46,511 nt of DNA from JAEUMW01 sp039807745 (GTDB taxonomy: Bacteria > Pseudomonadota > Gammaproteobacteria > Burkholderiales > JAEUMW01), in the NCBI GenBank assembly GCA_039807745.1, contig JBDHRV010000010.1:1-46511 (forward strand). Direction: 5' to 3'. Made by a program: the position numbers and the translations under genes. Below are positions 36,584 to 45,414 of the stretch, in pieces. Each line of letters begins with the position of its first letter. Within the stretch, counting starts at the first letter, position 1. The notes beneath the pieces were generated by a model. That model searched no databases, was not told the DNA's origin, and was given only the letters and a program-made list of their open reading frames with translations.

Positions 36584-36619
36584 CTGCGCCCGGAACGGGC
36601 GGATTACGACTGCTGAGCC

Positions 36620-37825
36620 ATGCCAGCCTATCAATACAAGTCCATCGACAAGAGCGGCCGAGCTGCCCGCGGGACGCTCGATGCCGCCAACGAGGTCGAT
36701 CTCGAGCTGCGGCTGCGGCGCATGGGGCTCGACCTCATTACCTGCCGGCAACTCGCAGCCGCCGGAGGGAGTGGCAGTCGCGGTAAGATCTCGCGGCGCG
36801 ATCTCATCGCTTTCTGCTACGACATGGAGCAGATCGCGCGCTCCGGCATCCCCATCATCGACGGCCTGCGCGACCTCCGCGACTCGGTCGAGACGACGCG
36901 CTTTCGCGAAGTCCTGACTGCGATGCTCGAGGACATGGAAGGCGGCAAGCTCCTGTCGCAATGCCTGGCCGCGCACCCGTCCGTGTTCGGCGCCGTCTTT
37001 GTGAGTCTGGTCAGGGCCGGAGAGCAGACCGGGCGCCTGATGGAGGTATTCGAGAACCTCGGCTCGGCGCTGCGTTGGCAGGACGAACTCGCGTCGCAGA
37101 CGATGCGTCTCCTGGCATATCCTCTACTGGTCCTCGTCGTCGTCTGCGGCGTCCTGGTGTTCCTTCTGGTGTATCTCGTGCCACAGGTCGTCGGTCTGCT
37201 GAAGACGATGGGCGTGGCGATGCCGATCCAGACCCGCGTGCTCATCGCCGTCTCGGGATTCACCGTCAAGTACTGGTACGTGTTGCTCGGGCTGCCGGTG
37301 ATCGCGGTGATCGCCTCGGCCGCGGCCGTCCGCAGCAACGTGCGGGCGAGATTCCTCTGGGACGGTTTGAAGCTTCGCATCCCCGTCGTCGGCCAGATCC
37401 TGCAGAAGATCATCCTGGCGCGTTTCGCCAACTTCTTTGCGCTCATGTATCGCTCGGGCATCACCGTGCTCGACTCGCTCAAGACCTGCGAGGATATCGT
37501 CGCGAACAAGGTGATCGCGGAGGGTCTCGCACGCGCCGGACAGCAAATCAGCGCCGGAGAAAGCCTGACCGAAGCCTTCCAGGGCTTGGGCCTCTTTCCC
37601 CCTTTGGTGATTCGCATGCTGCGAACGGGCGAAACCACCGGTGCGCTCGACTCCGCGCTTCTCAACGTGAGCTACTTCTACACCCGGGACGTACGCGAGT
37701 CGGTAGATAATGCGTTGAAGCTTCTGGAACCGACCCTGACCCTGGTGCTCGGTGGCATTCTTGCCTTCATCATGTTCGCCGTGCTCACCCCGATCTACGA
37801 AGTGATCGGCAAGGTGAAGATCTAG
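36620..37825 (+). CDS. mshG: Platform protein MshG (GspF/PilC family)
   Basis: A 401-residue polytopic inner-membrane protein with two T2SF domains (about residues 68-190 and 270-393), each ending in hydrophobic helices. The N-terminus PAYQYKSIDKSGRAARGTLD and the motif RAGEQTGRLMEV (repeated as RTGETTGAL) are typical. It is the rotor or platform on which MshE works. It lies 36 bases after mshE. Confidence 0.93.
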   Translation: MPAYQYKSIDKSGRAARGTLDAANEVDLELRLRRMGLDLITCRQLAAAGGSGSRGKISRRDLIAFCYDMEQIARSGIPIIDGLRDLRDSVETTRFREVLTAMLEDMEGGKLLSQCLAAHPSVFGAVFVSLVRAGEQTGRLMEVFENLGSALRWQDELASQTMRLLAYPLLVLVVVCGVLVFLLVYLVPQVVGLLKTMGVAMPIQTRVLIAVSGFTVKYWYVLLGLPVIAVIASAAAVRSNVRARFLWDGLKLRIPVVGQILQKIILARFANFFALMYRSGITVLDSLKTCEDIVANKVIAEGLARAGQQISAGESLTEAFQGLGLFPPLVIRMLRTGETTGALDSALLNVSYFYTRDVRESVDNALKLLEPTLTLVLGGILAFIMFAVLTPIYEVIGKVKI

Positions 37826-37836
37826 CCCCGAGAAAC

Positions 37837-39384
37837 ATGCTCGCCGTGGCCGACAAGATCCTGATTTCCATCGCTGCCGAACAAGGGACGGTAGCCCGTT
37901 GGCACAACGGCCGGCTCGGATCATGGCATACCTTCGCCAACGACGAAGGCGGCTGGACTGCCTTCGAGGCGCTCCTGAAGTCAGCCGCAGGCGTGCGAGC
38001 CTATGTCATGGTCGATGCCGTCGAGGAGGACTACCGCTTCGAGACCCTCCCCCACGCGCGGGGACGAGACCGCCAGCAGCTGGTGACGCGCAAGCTCAAG
38101 CAGCTTTACCGCAACACGCCCTACTGTTCGGCCTGGATGCAGGGCCGCGCTGTCGGCAAGCGCAAAGACGACATCTATCTCTTCGCCGCGCTCACCAACC
38201 CGGAGCTCCTCTTCGGATGGGTGCAGGCGGTCGCCCGCCGGCAGAGCCCACTGGTGGGCATTTACACGCTGCCCATGGTAAGTGTCGAATTGGCCGAGCG
38301 CCTCAAGCTCAAGGCGCAGAATCTTCTGCTCGTCTCTCAGCACGCCTCCGGCCTGCGCCAGACGATCCTGCGCGACGGCAAGCTGCGCCTTTCCCGCTTG
38401 ACCCGACTGGAGGCTGCCAGCGGCGACTCCCGCCTGGAAGCCTATGCCGAGGAAATTCAGAACACCCGCCTCTATCTGCATGCCTTGAAGGTCATGGCGC
38501 TGGAAGACCACATGACCGTGGCACTGCTGGACCAGGACGATTCGCTGCGCGACCTCGGGCAGTTGGTGCAGAAAGGGTTCGCGAACACTCATGTCGAGCG
38601 GCTGACTCGTGGCGACATCGTCGACCGGCTCGGCATCGCCCCCGAGGTGCTGGTCCGCGGCCGCGATGCTCTCTACCTGCATGTCCTCGGCCAGCGCACA
38701 CCCGACTGCAACCTCGCGCCCTCCGGCCTGCTTGCCCACTACCATCGCTACCAGGCGCGGCGGGCGGCTTACGGTGCGAGTGCGGCGGCCGCACTCGCGG
38801 CGACCTTCTGGGTCGGGAGCAACCTCTGGCAGCGCAGCGAACTGAGGCTGGAAACCGAACGGCTGCGCACTGCGACCATCGTCGAGCAGCAGAAGTACGA
38901 ATCCGTCACTCAGCAGTTTCCCAAGGCTCCGACCAGCGCGGCGAATCTCAAGAAAACCGTCGAACTGGCCGCGCACCTTCGCGCGGATGCCCGTACTCCG
39001 GAGCGCGCGCTCGTGAAATTGAGCCACGCCCTGGACGAGAGCCCGGGGATTTTCTTGCGCTCCGTTCTGTGGAAGTCAGCGCCGCCTGACCTGTCCGAAG
39101 TCGCCGTCGCCGGCTCGGCATCGACCGGCGAGCGTCAGGACCATGCCATCATCGAGGCGGAGATACGCCCGTTCAAAGGCGACTACCGGTCGGCAATCGC
39201 GACGATCGATTCCTTCGTCGAGCGACTCTCGCAGGAAAAAGGGGTCGCTGCAGTGAAAGTCCTGCAACTGCCGATCAACGTGAGCCAGACATCTGTACTG
39301 AGCGGGAACACCGCCAAGGAAACGCAGGTGCAGGCCGCCACCGCACAATTCAAGCTCGAGATTCTTCTCAAGGCGGAGGAATGA
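37837..39384 (+). CDS. mshI: MshI-like protein, PilM/PilN-type fusion
   Basis: A 515-residue protein. Residues 1-290 are soluble and cytoplasmic, one membrane helix lies at about 310-330, and a periplasmic part contains coiled coil (ELRLETERLRTATIVEQQKY) and an alpha/beta end. This layout matches GspL or a PilM joined to a PilN, as reported for MshI proteins. The N-terminal part is too divergent for me to point to an actin-fold ATP site. It sits exactly where mshI/J/K-type genes are expected, 11 bases after mshG. The symbol is by position and architecture. Confidence 0.6.
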   Translation: MLAVADKILISIAAEQGTVARWHNGRLGSWHTFANDEGGWTAFEALLKSAAGVRAYVMVDAVEEDYRFETLPHARGRDRQQLVTRKLKQLYRNTPYCSAWMQGRAVGKRKDDIYLFAALTNPELLFGWVQAVARRQSPLVGIYTLPMVSVELAERLKLKAQNLLLVSQHASGLRQTILRDGKLRLSRLTRLEAASGDSRLEAYAEEIQNTRLYLHALKVMALEDHMTVALLDQDDSLRDLGQLVQKGFANTHVERLTRGDIVDRLGIAPEVLVRGRDALYLHVLGQRTPDCNLAPSGLLAHYHRYQARRAAYGASAAAALAATFWVGSNLWQRSELRLETERLRTATIVEQQKYESVTQQFPKAPTSAANLKKTVELAAHLRADARTPERALVKLSHALDESPGIFLRSVLWKSAPPDLSEVAVAGSASTGERQDHAIIEAEIRPFKGDYRSAIATIDSFVERLSQEKGVAAVKVLQLPINVSQTSVLSGNTAKETQVQAATAQFKLEILLKAEE

Positions 39385-39412
39385 TGAGCTCCGTGCTGCT
39401 TACGGAGTATCG

Positions 39413-40021
39413 ATGAACCTGCGCGATCTCACCGCGCTGCGCGGTGCCTTGATCCTGTTTGCAACGATCGTTGCCCTGGGCGCCGCGGCCATCTTCTTCA
39501 CCGGACGTCTTGTGGTTGAGGCGGCAGCGGAGACGGCGAGGCAGCGGACCGCCTTGGAGGAAGCACGGCTGCGCTATCAGCGCTCCGGTGACGAGAAGGA
39601 CACGATCGTCCGCTACCTCGATGGCTACGAGCAGCTTCAGCGTGAAGGAGTCGTCGGCGAGGAACGGCGCATCAACTGGATCGACGGCTTGCGGACGGCG
39701 AACATCCATTCCGGGCTGTTCGGGGTCGACTATCAGATTGGCGTGCAGCAGCCATACGCCAGTGGCGCGGGCCTCGGTGGGATCGAGTTGCGGCAGTCCG
39801 AGATGAAGATTCGGCTGCCGCTGCTGCACGAAGGGGACCTCCTGCGCTTCCTCGATACATTGAAGCGTCAGAACACCGGTCTCTTCATCGTCGACCAGTG
39901 TGCCCTCGATCGCATCAATCAAACCGGCGGCTCTCCGCGTTATCAACCGAATCTCGTCGCCGAATGCAACCTCAGCTGGCTCACGCTGGTCGAGGACAGC
40001 GGCAAGGACAAGAGGACATGA
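39413..40021 (+). CDS. mshJ: MshJ/PilO-like assembly protein
   Basis: A 202-residue protein: an N-terminal membrane helix (ALRGALILFATIVALGAAAIFF), a coiled coil at 35-75 and a small alpha/beta periplasmic domain, the build of PilO/GspM. These proteins dimerise with the PilN-like partner under the secretin. The start is ATG at 39413 after a 28-base gap. Its TGA overlaps the ATG of the next gene. There is little direct identity to named families, so the call rests on shape and place. Confidence 0.6.
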   Translation: MNLRDLTALRGALILFATIVALGAAAIFFTGRLVVEAAAETARQRTALEEARLRYQRSGDEKDTIVRYLDGYEQLQREGVVGEERRINWIDGLRTANIHSGLFGVDYQIGVQQPYASGAGLGGIELRQSEMKIRLPLLHEGDLLRFLDTLKRQNTGLFIVDQCALDRINQTGGSPRYQPNLVAECNLSWLTLVEDSGKDKRT

Positions 40022-40599
40022 AATATCTCCGCGTCGCGCTGCTACTCGTGATCGCCGCCAGTGCACGCGCTGAGAGCGTGGGTCGACTCTTCTTCACGCC
40101 GGAGCAGCGGCTGCTGCTAGACAACGCCCGCGGGCAGAAGGTAAAGGTCGAGGAGCAAACGGAAGAGCCAGCACCCGAAATGGTGAGCCTGAACGGCGTG
40201 GTCAAGCGCGACGATGGCCACACCACCGTGTGGCTCAACAACCGCGCCGTGAGTGATCGGAAGACCACGGGCGGCGTCACGATTCATCCGCAAGGGACGG
40301 CCTCGGACCCCGTGCTCTTCACCATTCCGCAGGCCGAACGTGTGGTCACCCTGCGCGTCGGCCAGAACCTCGACGTGACGACCGGTCAGGTGGTCGAGCC
40401 TTACAGTCCGAGAGCGGCCGAGATGAAGCGGAAGCTGGCCGAGAAGCAGGAAGAGACCGCGGCGGCAAGCAAGGCGGAAGTCGAACAGTCATCGCAGCCC
40501 CCGCGTTCCACCGGTGCGCGGCCGAGCGCCGAGGCGCCGCCGAAGCTCCACACGACGGAAGCGAAGGCGCCGCCTTCACTCGATAAGCCGGCCCCCTAG
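40018..40599 (+). CDS. Small secreted MshK-like protein
   Basis: A 193-residue secreted protein. A signal peptide (LRVALLLVIAASARA) is followed by GRLFFTPEQRLLLDNAR, a motif I associate with small proteins in betaproteobacterial pilus-type loci. Next come a beta-rich part (SLNGVVKRDDGHTTVWLNN) and a disordered Lys/Glu/Pro-rich tail from about residue 140. It may act like PilP or MshK, linking the inner-membrane complex to the secretin; that is inference. It is coupled to the mshJ-like gene (ATGA) and lies five bases before the next gene. Confidence 0.6.
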   Translation: MKYLRVALLLVIAASARAESVGRLFFTPEQRLLLDNARGQKVKVEEQTEEPAPEMVSLNGVVKRDDGHTTVWLNNRAVSDRKTTGGVTIHPQGTASDPVLFTIPQAERVVTLRVGQNLDVTTGQVVEPYSPRAAEMKRKLAEKQEETAAASKAEVEQSSQPPRSTGARPSAEAPPKLHTTEAKAPPSLDKPAP

Positions 40600-40604
40600 A
40601 GAGC

Positions 40605-42032
40605 ATGCGTGATCGACAGCCGGCTCCTCGCTCCGGGATGAGCGGACGGGAGCAGGGCGTGGCCCTGTTAACCCTGCTCGCCGTGGTCGCACTGGGAGCA
40701 GCGCTGGCCCTGATCGCCATGGCGAATCCGAGGCCGTCGGACCTGACGCGTGAAGAAATCACGAGCAAGGCGCTGGCGAAGGCAAAGGAAGCACTGATTG
40801 CCTACGCGGCAACGTATCAGGATACGCATACGGGCCAAGTACCAGGATACCTGCCGTGTCCCGACCAAGCAGGGGGCAATCCGGAAGGAGCGGCCGAGAC
40901 CAATTGTGGCGCCAAGGATGTGACCGTCATCGGGCGCCTGCCCTGGAGAACACTGGGCATTGAGCCGCCGCGGGATGGAGCCGGCGAGTGCCTCTGGTAC
41001 GCGGTGTCTGGAGCGTTCAAGAACAATCCGAAAACCGAGATCATGAACTGGGACACCCCAGGCCAGATCGAGGTGTACGGTCCGGACGGTTCGACGCTCA
41101 TGGCCGGGTCGCAGCCGGAGAATCGCGCCGCAGCCGTGATCTTCGCGCCCGGGGTCGCGCTCAGTCAGGATCGGCAGGATGACGACCCTGGCACGGCGCA
41201 ACGACCGATTTGCAGCGAGGACTATGCTGCCGCGCGCTTCCTGGAAGCCGTCGGCACGATCAACAACGCCACCCCGAATGGTACAGCCGGCGCCCTCACG
41301 AAGATGATCGCAGGCAACCGGAGTGACGCATTCAACGATCGCCTGCTGATCGTGACTGGCAACGAGATCTTCTCCGCGATCGAAAGGCGTTCCGATTTCG
41401 CGCCGAAGCTCGCGGGCCTCGCCCAGAGCGCCGCGCTTTGCCTAACGAAGTACGTCGAGTTGAACACGAACTATGGCAGCGGCGATCATCGATTCCCTTG
41501 GACGGCACCGGTCGCACTCGCCGCGTACACTGCCGAGGCCTACTGGGACGACGCAGCAGGCAGCCTGTCCGGTCGCTTTCCCTATCAGGTCGAAACGACG
41601 GCAGCACTCACGAACCCGAATTCTTCGAGCCTCGCGGCGGCCAGTTGCCCCTTCCGCACGGGCAACGTCGACGAGAACTGGTGGAAGAACTGGAAGGACC
41701 ACCTGTTCTACGCGCTCGGCGCGGATTTCAAACCGAATGCTCCAAGCCCGTCGCCTGTTGCTTGCGGAACCGGTTGCCTGCGGGTGAATGGCACCGGCGG
41801 CCAGGTTGCAGTCGTGATGTTCGCCGGCAAGCGCCTCGCCGGACAAACGCGAGCGACCGATGCCGCGAAAGGCAGTCTCGCGAACTACCTGGAGGGACGC
41901 AATCTGACCAATCACCCCAACACAGGCGGCGATGGCAACTACGAAAGCGGCGCCGCGACCTCCGCCTTCAACGACGTGCTCTGGTGCGCAAGCCTGAGCG
42001 GCGGCAAGCCGGTCACCTCGCCATGTCCGTAG
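40605..42032 (+). CDS. Minor pilin-like protein, LPCP domain (1)
   Basis: A 475-residue protein. Near the N-terminus GREQG is followed by VALLTLLAVVALGAALALIA, a pilin-type helix without Glu5, as in GspK or PilX. A long globular domain follows, starting ALIAYAATYQ ... GYLPCPD, then LPWRTLGIEPPRDGAGECLWYAV and several Cys residues that may pair in the periplasm. The gene could start at ATG 40605 (18-residue leader) or ATG 40638 (7-residue leader, more usual for prepilins). It overlaps the next gene by ten bases. By size it is a candidate tip or cap subunit. Confidence 0.75.
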   Translation: MRDRQPAPRSGMSGREQGVALLTLLAVVALGAALALIAMANPRPSDLTREEITSKALAKAKEALIAYAATYQDTHTGQVPGYLPCPDQAGGNPEGAAETNCGAKDVTVIGRLPWRTLGIEPPRDGAGECLWYAVSGAFKNNPKTEIMNWDTPGQIEVYGPDGSTLMAGSQPENRAAAVIFAPGVALSQDRQDDDPGTAQRPICSEDYAAARFLEAVGTINNATPNGTAGALTKMIAGNRSDAFNDRLLIVTGNEIFSAIERRSDFAPKLAGLAQSAALCLTKYVELNTNYGSGDHRFPWTAPVALAAYTAEAYWDDAAGSLSGRFPYQVETTAALTNPNSSSLAAASCPFRTGNVDENWWKNWKDHLFYALGADFKPNAPSPSPVACGTGCLRVNGTGGQVAVVMFAGKRLAGQTRATDAAKGSLANYLEGRNLTNHPNTGGDGNYESGAATSAFNDVLWCASLSGGKPVTSPCP

Positions 42033-42847
42033 CTCGCACGAGGCGCTTACTATCTGAACACCCCGCGTGTGCAGAGGGCTTTACGCTCATCGAGATGGCG
42101 GTGGTTCTCGTCGTCGTTTCGCTCGTGCTGGGCAGCCTGCTCGTCCCGCTGGCGAGTCAGGTCGAGCAGCGAAAGATCCATGCTACCGAGCAGATTCTCG
42201 AGCAGGCCCGGGACGCCGTGCTCGCATTCGCTGCCGCCCGCGGCCGGCTGCCCTGCCCCGCAGGCACCGCGGGCGGTCAGGAGGTGCTTACGACGAACGC
42301 GGCGGTCGGCGACTGCGCCAACTTCTGGGGATTCCTGCCTGCAGCAACGCTCGGGTTAAGTCCGCTCGATGCCAATGGATATGCGCGCGACGGCTGGGGC
42401 GGCGAGGTGCGAGATGGATCCAACTTCGATCAGAATCGCATTCGCTACGCTGTGAGAAATGCGAATGTCGGCGGACAGAACTTCGTCTTCACGAAGGCAG
42501 GGGGAATCAGAGCGGCGGGCATGACCGCCATCAGCACGTTTGCCGATCTCAACGGTCTCCTTTACGTCTGTAATGCCGGTGGCGGCGGCGGGAGCAACTG
42601 CGGAAGCGCATTCACGCTGACCAGCGAAGCGGTTGCGGTGGTCTGGGCCAGCGGTCCGAATGCAGCCACAGGCGGGACCAGCGTGGACGAGGCGGAGAAC
42701 CCCAATCCGAACGGTGGCAGCGCCGATCGCGTGTTCGTGAGTCGCCCCTGGGGTGCGGGCGCGGGGCTGGAGTTCGATGATCAGATGGTATGGATCACCC
42801 CGCCGCTGCTCTTCCAGCGCATGATCGCCGCGGGTCAGCTTCCCTGA
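42023..42847 (+). CDS. Prepilin-like protein, LPCP domain (2)
   Basis: A 274-residue protein with a class III signal: leader of 19 residues, cleavage after Gly19 in AEG/FTLIEMAVVLVVVSLVLGS, with Glu5 present. The domain after the helix (AVLAFAAARGRLPCPAG ... LPAATLGLSPLDANGYARDG ... IRYAVRN) parallels that of the preceding gene, so the two share a fold. The later part is Gly/Asn-rich. The gene ends inside the 3' end of the kinase gene on the other strand (13-base convergent overlap). Confidence 0.82.
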   Translation: MSVARTRRLLSEHPACAEGFTLIEMAVVLVVVSLVLGSLLVPLASQVEQRKIHATEQILEQARDAVLAFAAARGRLPCPAGTAGGQEVLTTNAAVGDCANFWGFLPAATLGLSPLDANGYARDGWGGEVRDGSNFDQNRIRYAVRNANVGGQNFVFTKAGGIRAAGMTAISTFADLNGLLYVCNAGGGGGSNCGSAFTLTSEAVAVVWASGPNAATGGTSVDEAENPNPNGGSADRVFVSRPWGAGAGLEFDDQMVWITPPLLFQRMIAAGQLP

Positions 42848-44547
42848 GCTCTGGGCGCGAGCTCGAAGCAGACGTTGCCGCGCGCGTTGCCTGCAATCGC
42901 CAGACGATAACCGAGCCGCTCGGCCTGCTGGGAAGCTTGGTACAGCCCAATGCCAAGTCCCGTCTGGGAATTGACCGCCCCGCTGAACAGCGTTTCCGCC
43001 ACGGACGGTCGGATCGCACTGCCATCGTCCCATACCCGCAGCGAATGCGTCTTCCCTTTGCTCACGAGCCTGGCAGAGATGCGCAGACCAGGCTCGTTCT
43101 TGGCCTTGTTCAACGCATTCTCGATCAGATTCTCGGCCACGCTGTTGAAGAGATCCCCCGGCAGCGCGCCTTCCACCATCGCGGAATCCAGATTGAATTC
43201 GATGTTGCGGTCGGCATAGCGCTGCTTGAGTTGCTCCCACCACGTGGCGGCATCCACCATCTCGATCCGCGACTGACTCGGCGCCTGCAGCTTGTCGAGC
43301 GTTGTCTGCAAGCGCTGCGCGATCTGCGGGAGCTGCCGTTGCATGAGTGCCTGAAGTCTTTCCGCATCGTGCCCGCTGCTGTGCTCCACCGCGGAACAGA
43401 GCGACTTGAGCGACTGGAGGAGATTCTTCACGTCGTGGGTTAAGCGTGCCCCCGTTTCGAAGATGGCCTGATGGTACGCGTTCTGGCGCTGCTGCTGCTC
43501 GCGCCGCTTCGCCTCGTGGAAATACCCCAGAAGCTGCGCGAGGAGCTTCAGGTGAACCGTCAGCGCAGGGCTGAGAGACGAGTGCGTGTAGATGTCGAGG
43601 TCAAGCTCCTGCAGCGCAAACTCCGCGTGAAACTTCGATCGTGTTCCGACCTGACCCTCGCCTTGAGCGGTGCGCCAGCTCACGCCCGCCACCCAGGGCA
43701 ACTCGGACATGTCTTCCAGCGCGAGGGCGAGGAAGCGCGCGGGCTGAGGCTCGCGCTGGGCGTGCTCGGCAAGGTTGCGCATCCAGACCTCGAAGGGGAG
43801 TCCGATGGTGAGGAAGTATCGGGACACCAGATACTTGACACCGCTGAATCCGCCGTGGGGGTTCCAGAGCCAGCTCAGCACCAGCAACACCAGCGCGATC
43901 ACGAAGAGCGTCTGCGCCAGGGCGCTCGGATAATCGCCGCGGCTGATGACCTTCAGCACGAAGCTGCCGAGGACGAGGGCAGTGACGAGGAAAAACAGCA
44001 GCACGCTGTAGAGAAGATCCACCGCCAGGGGTTCCGACGCCCGGTCGGAATCCGCCTTCATGGGGAGCAGCCCGAGCAGCAGGAGCGGCAGCACGAAGCG
44101 GACGACAAGTTCCACCACCTGCGGGAGACGCTCGCCCTCGAACAGGTGCGGTACGACCCATATCAGCAGCAGAGCTAGCAGATACAGGGCGGCGAGAAAA
44201 CCCACCGCGCGCTGTGCGCCGCGACGGCCGCCTGCCACGTTGCCCCCGATCAAGGCGAACAGCAGCGCGATCCATGACGCCATCAACCACCAGCTGCTCC
44301 AGACCACGAAGAGAAGCCCGACGCCGATGACGATCAGACCCTGAACGGCATCGAGCTTCCGGTCGCTCAGCCATACCGGCTGCCAGATCAGGAAGAATCC
44401 GAAATGAGTAAGGAGAAAGGCGCGGGACCACCATTCGTGAACGCCGAACGCAAGCGAGGCGTGCAGCGCGAGCAGCATCAGCCCCAGGAACAGTGGGGCA
44501 CGGCGCCGCGTGAAGGGCAACGGCGAAGACGGGTCGTGCGAGGTCAA
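42835..44547 (-). CDS. Membrane histidine kinase (PrsK-like)
   Basis: A kinase of about 570 residues. Residues 20-230 hold roughly eight hydrophobic segments, 240-345 a GAF-like region, then the phospho-acceptor site TGARLTHDVKNLLQ with His371, the N-box NLIENALNKA and the G2 box TGLGIGLYQAS. The HDVKN box and multi-helix sensor resemble PrsK. No receiver gene is adjacent, so the PrsR-like regulator at 28788 is the logical partner. The start is uncertain: the frame begins with TTG at 44547 and no convincing ATG precedes the first helix. It is the only minus-strand gene in the filament locus. Confidence 0.85.
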   Translation of the reverse strand: MTSHDPSSPLPFTRRRAPLFLGLMLLALHASLAFGVHEWWSRAFLLTHFGFFLIWQPVWLSDRKLDAVQGLIVIGVGLLFVVWSSWWLMASWIALLFALIGGNVAGGRRGAQRAVGFLAALYLLALLLIWVVPHLFEGERLPQVVELVVRFVLPLLLLGLLPMKADSDRASEPLAVDLLYSVLLFFLVTALVLGSFVLKVISRGDYPSALAQTLFVIALVLLVLSWLWNPHGGFSGVKYLVSRYFLTIGLPFEVWMRNLAEHAQREPQPARFLALALEDMSELPWVAGVSWRTAQGEGQVGTRSKFHAEFALQELDLDIYTHSSLSPALTVHLKLLAQLLGYFHEAKRREQQQRQNAYHQAIFETGARLTHDVKNLLQSLKSLCSAVEHSSGHDAERLQALMQRQLPQIAQRLQTTLDKLQAPSQSRIEMVDAATWWEQLKQRYADRNIEFNLDSAMVEGALPGDLFNSVAENLIENALNKAKNEPGLRISARLVSKGKTHSLRVWDDGSAIRPSVAETLFSGAVNSQTGLGIGLYQASQQAERLGYRLAIAGNARGNVCFELAPRAQGS

Positions 44548-44606
44548 GTTCTCGGAGCGGTTGGGCGCGGCCTACTCACCTGGGCTGCGATGTGAGGTCG
44601 ATTCGC

Positions 44607-44612
44607 TATACT
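44607..44612 (+). promoter_or_regulatory. Possible -10 box for the ABC permease gene
   Basis: TATACT lies 31 bases before the permease ATG in the 96-base gap between the divergent kinase and permease genes. No clear -35 hexamer is present. Confidence 0.3.
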
Positions 44613-44643
44613 GCCGCATCTCGGTCAGCAATGGCTATTCCAG

Positions 44644-45414
44644 ATGTTCGGCCAAATCATCACCATGGGGCGCTTCGTCGTGCTCGAAGCCTGGCGCACG
44701 CGTCTGCCCTGGATCACCGCAATCGCCTTTGTTCTCGTGCTGGGCCTGAGTCTCTTCGCGAAGGCACTCGCCGTTACCGAAAGCGACAGGGTCCAGATCG
44801 CTTTCCTAGCATCCCTCATGCGCTTGGCGGCTGTCTTTATCACGTCACTCCACATCGTCAGCACGCTGGCGCGGGAGTTCAACGATCGGGTCGTCGATCT
44901 CACGCTGGCGCTCGAGTTGCCGCGAACATCGTACATCCTCGGAAAGTTCGTGGGTTACGCGTTCGTCGCAATAGCGATTGCGGCAGCCGCGGGACTGCTG
45001 CTCATGCCCTTTACCCAGGGCCACGGCCTGCTCGTGTGGACGTCGACGCTCGTGCTGGAGCTTTGGATCGTAGTCGCGCTTAGCTTATTTTGCATCATCA
45101 CGTTCAACCAGGTCATGCCGGCTGCGAGCTTCGTGCTGGCGTTCTACCTCCTCGCACGGTCGATCGGCGCGATCCAACTGATCAGCGCCTCGCCCCTGCT
45201 CGCCGACCGAAGCCTCGCGCACGGCTTCGCAACACTGCTGCTGAATGCTCTCGCCTATGTGCTCCCCGCTCTCGATCGTTTCACCGAGACGGCCTGGCTG
45301 GTCGATGGCGGCGCCGGCGCTGCCAGCTTGGGCAATGCAGTCGGACAGACCCTTGCCTACGTGCCGCTCCTGATCAGCGCGGCGCTGTTCGACTTCCACC
45401 GGAAAAACGTGTGA
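44644..45414 (+). CDS. ABC permease of the filament locus (PilI-like)
   Basis: A 256-residue inner-membrane protein with about six helices, of the ABC-2/CcmB-like type (FGQIITMGRFVVLEAWRTRLPW start, then REFNDRVVDLTLALELPRTSYILGKFVGY-type coupling region). No ATPase gene is next to it, and the orphan ATPase at 27960 would complete the transporter. Its stop codon overlaps the GTG of the following gene (GTGA). The resemblance to PilI of the Myxococcus PilGHI transporter is by layout, not by proven homology. Confidence 0.8.
   Translation: MFGQIITMGRFVVLEAWRTRLPWITAIAFVLVLGLSLFAKALAVTESDRVQIAFLASLMRLAAVFITSLHIVSTLAREFNDRVVDLTLALELPRTSYILGKFVGYAFVAIAIAAAAGLLLMPFTQGHGLLVWTSTLVLELWIVVALSLFCIITFNQVMPAASFVLAFYLLARSIGAIQLISASPLLADRSLAHGFATLLLNALAYVLPALDRFTETAWLVDGGAGAASLGNAVGQTLAYVPLLISAALFDFHRKNV

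Noticed and set aside
44560..44590. GG-N10-GC on the minus strand upstream of the kinase gene
   Set aside because: Spacing fits, but the rest of both elements (AGGTGA, GCCGCG) does not match the consensus.
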